Positions 63,366 to 64,000 of a stretch of 64,000 bases of DNA are shown here, in pieces. A model generated the notes under the pieces. The model was not told where the DNA came from. It did not search any database and worked only from the letters and a program-made list of their open reading frames with translations. Positions within the stretch are counted from its first letter, which is position 1. The number at the start of each line of letters is the position of its first letter. Origin of the DNA: Halalkalibacter okhensis (GTDB taxonomy: Bacteria; Bacillota; Bacilli; Bacillales; Bacillaceae_D). Location: contig NZ_JRJU01000017.1 of NCBI RefSeq assembly GCF_000787375.1, positions 1 to 64,000 on the forward strand, written 5' to 3'. The position numbers and the translations under genes were made by a program.

Positions 63366-64000
63366 CTTCTTGATTTTCAAGTGGTTCTTCTATCTCAATT
63401 AATCCTAGGTGTGATTGAAATGTCTTAGAGAGCTCATCTACAGAGTCTGGAGTAAGGTCATAATAGTAACCACCATTGATTCGTACATCAGTTCCTCTAA
63501 GAGTTAAAGACTCGATGTCATTTAAAGCCGATGAATACGAATGTAGAGCTAAGATGTTTCCAAAGCTTAAGTTCGTAGCAAGATGGCTTTCAAGGCTATC
63601 CATGATGTCCCCATAGCTTGTAATAGAAGAGAGGGAAGCTGCCTTTGATATGATCCCTTTGATAACCTCTTGTTGGCGTTCGCCACGTCCGTGATCGCCT
63701 CGTGGATCTTGTTTCCGCATTCTAGAGAATGCTAGTGCTTCTTCTCCATTTAATGTTTGCATTCCTTCATACAAGGTGATGGTTCCCTTCTCATCGTTGC
63801 TATTCATTTCTGAGAAGGTAAAAGGAACTTCAACTTCAACGCCGCCTAATGCATCAATAATTTCCATGAATGCAATAAAGTTTAATGAGACATAATAATC
63901 AACTGGAATGTCAAAAAGATTTTCAACAGTATTAATCGTCATTTCAAGTCCGCCAAATGCATGTGCATGGTTGATTTTGTCGCGGTTTAGACGACCTGGA
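63346..64000 (-). CDS. LytR-CpsA-Psr (LCP) family ligase, C-terminal part (partial)
   Basis: The frame continues beyond the right edge, and the ATG at 63942 is internal, so the true start is outside. Visible are GRLNRDKINHAHAFGGLEMT, NLFDIPVDYYVSLNFIAFME, DALGGVEVEVPF, LNGEEALAFSRMRKQDPRGD and GRGERQQEVIKGI, the core of the LCP domain with the Arg residues that bind the lipid pyrophosphate. The C-terminus is acidic (PLENQEEETPSY). LCP enzymes transfer teichoic acids or other anionic polymers from undecaprenyl carrier to peptidoglycan. Facing tagO, it probably attaches the polymer made by this island. Confidence 0.92.
   Translation of the reverse strand, partial: PGRLNRDKINHAHAFGGLEMTINTVENLFDIPVDYYVSLNFIAFMEIIDALGGVEVEVPFTFSEMNSNDEKGTITLYEGMQTLNGEEALAFSRMRKQDPRGDHGRGERQQEVIKGIISKAASLSSITSYGDIMDSLESHLATNLSFGNILALHSYSSALNDIESLTLRGTDVRINGGYYYDLTPDSVDELSKTFQSHLGLIEIEEPLENQEEETPSY

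Overview
The window reads as chromosome of a spore-forming, probably alkaliphilic or salt-tolerant member of the Bacillaceae. The evidence is AT-rich DNA with strong GGAGG-type ribosome binding sites and many TTG/GTG starts; Sda-like, YjcZ-like, YvrJ/DUF2922/DUF1659 and YkvA small proteins; CcpA-type and WalR-type sites; and CWB2 wall-binding enzymes. No rRNA, tRNA, CRISPR array, phage or transposase gene was seen.

Layout. 0-2.5 kb: end of an acidic protein, an orphan OmpR-family response regulator, a YkvA protein and a membrane-anchored hypothetical. 2.6-12.3 kb: one long operon with a LacI-family regulator, an RraA-like aldolase, four dehydrogenases (Ldh_2, Fe-ADH, D-2-hydroxyacid DH, ALDH) and a DctPQM TRAP importer, headed by a perfect cre match and three tandem 13-bp repeats. 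It should import and oxidise an organic acid I cannot name. 12.4-14.3 kb: a YknX/YknW-like adaptor and Yip1 pair without its ABC partner. 14.5-18.7 kb: small and decaying genes, namely a lipoprotein nuclease, a 24-residue hydrophobic peptide, a frame-broken NERD gene between 21-bp periodic repeats, two Sda-like checkpoint proteins and a dead histidine-kinase fragment.

18.7-36.3 kb: a galactoside island with an AraC regulator, dgoD-kdgK-kdgA (De Ley-Doudoroff galactonate route), a CUT1 sugar ABC importer lacking its ATPase, GH2 and GH42 beta-galactosidases, a ROK repressor and galK-galE-galT. A nearly identical 19-bp palindrome directly follows a -10-like hexamer in front of each of the three transcription units, so they probably form one regulon under the ROK protein.

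36.3-40 kb: YvrJ/DUF2922/DUF1659 genes, a chemoreceptor without a sensor domain, a YjcZ-like peptide and an SGNH-like membrane protein. 40.2-64 kb: cell-envelope island. Five secreted enzymes (lytic transglycosylase, amidase, NlpC/P60, subtilase, SpoIID/LytB) each carry three CWB2 modules. They are interleaved with mnaA/wecC (UDP-ManNAcA synthesis), two TagO/WecA transferases, WecG/TagA, a MurJ-like flippase, a GNAT protein, a PIG-L deacetylase, a Wzy-like ligase/polymerase, a glycosyltransferase and an LCP ligase cut by the window end. The likely product is an anionic ManNAcA-containing wall polymer, with the CWB2 enzymes as its clients.

The most unusual signal is an interspersed structured repeat: six copies at four loci (about 0.33, 36.3, 45.3 and three tandem copies at 61.6-62.0 kb). 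Nested stems are kept by compensatory changes around an AACCCA-type loop. In the best copies a duplicate of the 5' arm of a terminator precedes the element and the complete terminator follows it, which could make a bistable RNA. I do not recognise this family.
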